Assembly: GCA_016215705.1 (NCBI GenBank)
Contig: JACRIR010000020.1
Location: forward strand, 1 to 5,373
Reading direction: 5' to 3'
Source of the DNA: Candidatus Poribacteria bacterium
GTDB taxonomy: Bacteria; Abyssobacteria; SURF-5
DNA: 5,373 nt
Shown here: piece after piece, positions 4,439-5,373 of the stretch
Numbering within the stretch: position 1 is the stretch's first letter
Layout of the letters: every line of letters begins with the position of its first letter
Notes under the pieces: generated by a model
The model's input: the letters and a program-made list of their open reading frames with translations, nothing else
Told to the model about the DNA's origin: nothing
Databases searched by the model: none
Program-made: the position numbers and the translations under genes

Positions 4439-5373
4439 AGAAACCAAAAAGAATGGAAAACGCACAATCCCTCCGGCGCCAGGCGCGTGGTCGTCACCAA
4501 AATGCTGCCCGGAGAACAGTGGCTGGAGATTCTCACCAAAGCCAATTGTCGGATTGAGATATGCGCGTCAACGGACATCCTGAACACCGCCGAGATCAAG
4601 GCCGCGATCGGAGAAAGGTGCGACGGGGCAATCGGTCAATTGACTGAAAAGTGGGGAGAGGAACTGTTCTCGGCGCTCAAGGCGGCAGGCGCGAAAGTTT
4701 ACAGCAATTACGCTGTCGGTTTCAACAATGTGGATGTCGGAGCGGCCACCAGGAACGGCCTCGCCGTGGGAAATACGCCGGGCGTATTGACCGAAACCAC
4801 AGCCGAGATGGCCGTGGCTCTCTCTTTCGCGGCGGCGCGTCGTGTGGTCGAGGGTGACAGGTTCATGCGGGCCGGCCTGTACAAAGGGTGGCTGCCAACA
4901 TTGTTCCTTGGAGAGCTTTTCAACCACAAGACTGTGGGAGTCATAGGCGCAGGGCGCATCGGCGCGACATATGCGCGTATGATGGCTGAAGGCGCGAAGA
5001 TGAACCTTATGTATTATGACCTCCACCGGAACAAGGCGCTCGAAGACTATATCGCTGCTTATGGCCGGTTCCTTGAGTCGCAGGGAGAGAAGGCGGTCTG
5101 GTGCGTGCGCGCAGACTCTGTGGAAGACGTGCTCAGACAGGCAGACGTCGTTAGCCTGCATCCCGTGCTCGACGACACCACTTATCACTTGATCAACGCC
5201 GAGCGGCTGGCAATAATGAAACAGAACGCCATCCTCCTCAATGCCAGCCGGGGACAGGTAATAGACGAGACAGCGCTCGTGACTCACTGTCAAAAGCATC
5301 CACACTTCCGGGCGGCGCTCGACGTGTTCGAGGACGAGCCCCGAATGAAGCCCGGACTTGCCGAACTGGACAA
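4436..5373 (+). CDS. Plant-peroxisome-type hydroxypyruvate reductase / D-glycerate dehydrogenase (3' end outside window)
   Basis: A D-2-hydroxyacid dehydrogenase predicted to reduce hydroxypyruvate to D-glycerate with NADH; glyoxylate is a common side substrate. The 312 residues seen run close to my memory of plant HPR1: CDGAIGQLTEKWGEELFSAL (63-82), SNYAVGFNNVDV (90-101), AVGNTPGVLTETTAEMA (110-126) and GLYKGWLP (147-154). The Rossmann motif is GAGRIG (171-176), with Asp195 ending the second strand (YYD), which favours NADH over NADPH. Catalytic Arg272 is in NASRGQVIDE and Glu301 in DVFEDEP; the catalytic His should lie past the window edge. HPR1 proteins have about 386 residues, so some 70 are missing. 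It is probably cotranscribed with the Lrp-type gene. There is no peroxisomal role in bacteria; glycerate, serine or glyoxylate metabolism is inferred. Confidence 0.93.
   Translation, partial: MRNQKEWKTHNPSGARRVVVTKMLPGEQWLEILTKANCRIEICASTDILNTAEIKAAIGERCDGAIGQLTEKWGEELFSALKAAGAKVYSNYAVGFNNVDVGAATRNGLAVGNTPGVLTETTAEMAVALSFAAARRVVEGDRFMRAGLYKGWLPTLFLGELFNHKTVGVIGAGRIGATYARMMAEGAKMNLMYYDLHRNKALEDYIAAYGRFLESQGEKAVWCVRADSVEDVLRQADVVSLHPVLDDTTYHLINAERLAIMKQNAILLNASRGQVIDETALVTHCQKHPHFRAALDVFEDEPRMKPGLAELD

Noticed and set aside
4568-5305. A 245-codon minus-strand frame opposite the hydroxypyruvate reductase
   Set aside because: The + strand reads an intact, strongly conserved dehydrogenase through the whole span.

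Overview
The window is bacterial DNA with two blocks of genes on the + strand, separated and invaded by small repeats. Gene order and protein similarity point to a free-living Gram-negative bacterium: the first block is an EmrA/EmrB-type tripartite efflux pair, which needs an outer membrane to work fully. No ribosomal or other phylogenetic marker is present. The density of short palindromes, purine-rich tracts and 7-, 9- and 10-base periodic repeats resembles what I recall from uncultured Desulfobacterota, Planctomycetota, Omnitrophota and similar candidate phyla, but I cannot assign a phylum from sequence alone.

Region 1 (1-2990) is an interrupted efflux operon. It opens with the 3' part of an EmrA/HlyD-type periplasmic adaptor (1-881), continues with a small GxxExxY-family PDDEXK nuclease-like gene (958-1326), and ends with a complete 14-helix EmrB/DHA2 drug:H+ antiporter (1380-2990). 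The GxxExxY gene lies between inverted repeats, so 883-1366 looks like a small cassette inserted between emrA and emrB. Its left repeat has one 10-base unit fewer than its right repeat, and that missing unit puts the only ATG with a good ribosome binding site out of frame with the nuclease. The emrA reading frame carries a block of about 70 codons (about 210-422) made of repeats, without being broken. emrB carries a shorter purine-rich insertion in its central cytoplasmic loop.

Region 2 (2991 to about 3646) has no credible gene. It holds an inverted second copy of the two-hairpin repeat found inside emrA, heptamer and nonamer repeats, a third copy of one hairpin, purine-rich tracts and an AT-rich stretch.

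Region 3 (3647-5373) begins with a good sigma70-type promoter (TTGACA, 17 bases, TAAACT). A leader of about 260 bases with several hairpins follows, including an 18-bp near-perfect palindrome. Then come an Lrp/AsnC-family regulator (3945-4388) and, 47 bases on, a plant-peroxisome-type NADH-dependent hydroxypyruvate reductase (4436 to beyond the window end). The last two probably form an operon in which the regulator senses a small metabolite linked to glycerate, serine or glyoxylate metabolism.

The most interesting signals are the GxxExxY cassette with its frame-setting 10-base repeat, and the in-frame palindromic repeats inside emrA, which recall the Rickettsia palindromic elements in principle although I see no sequence relation.
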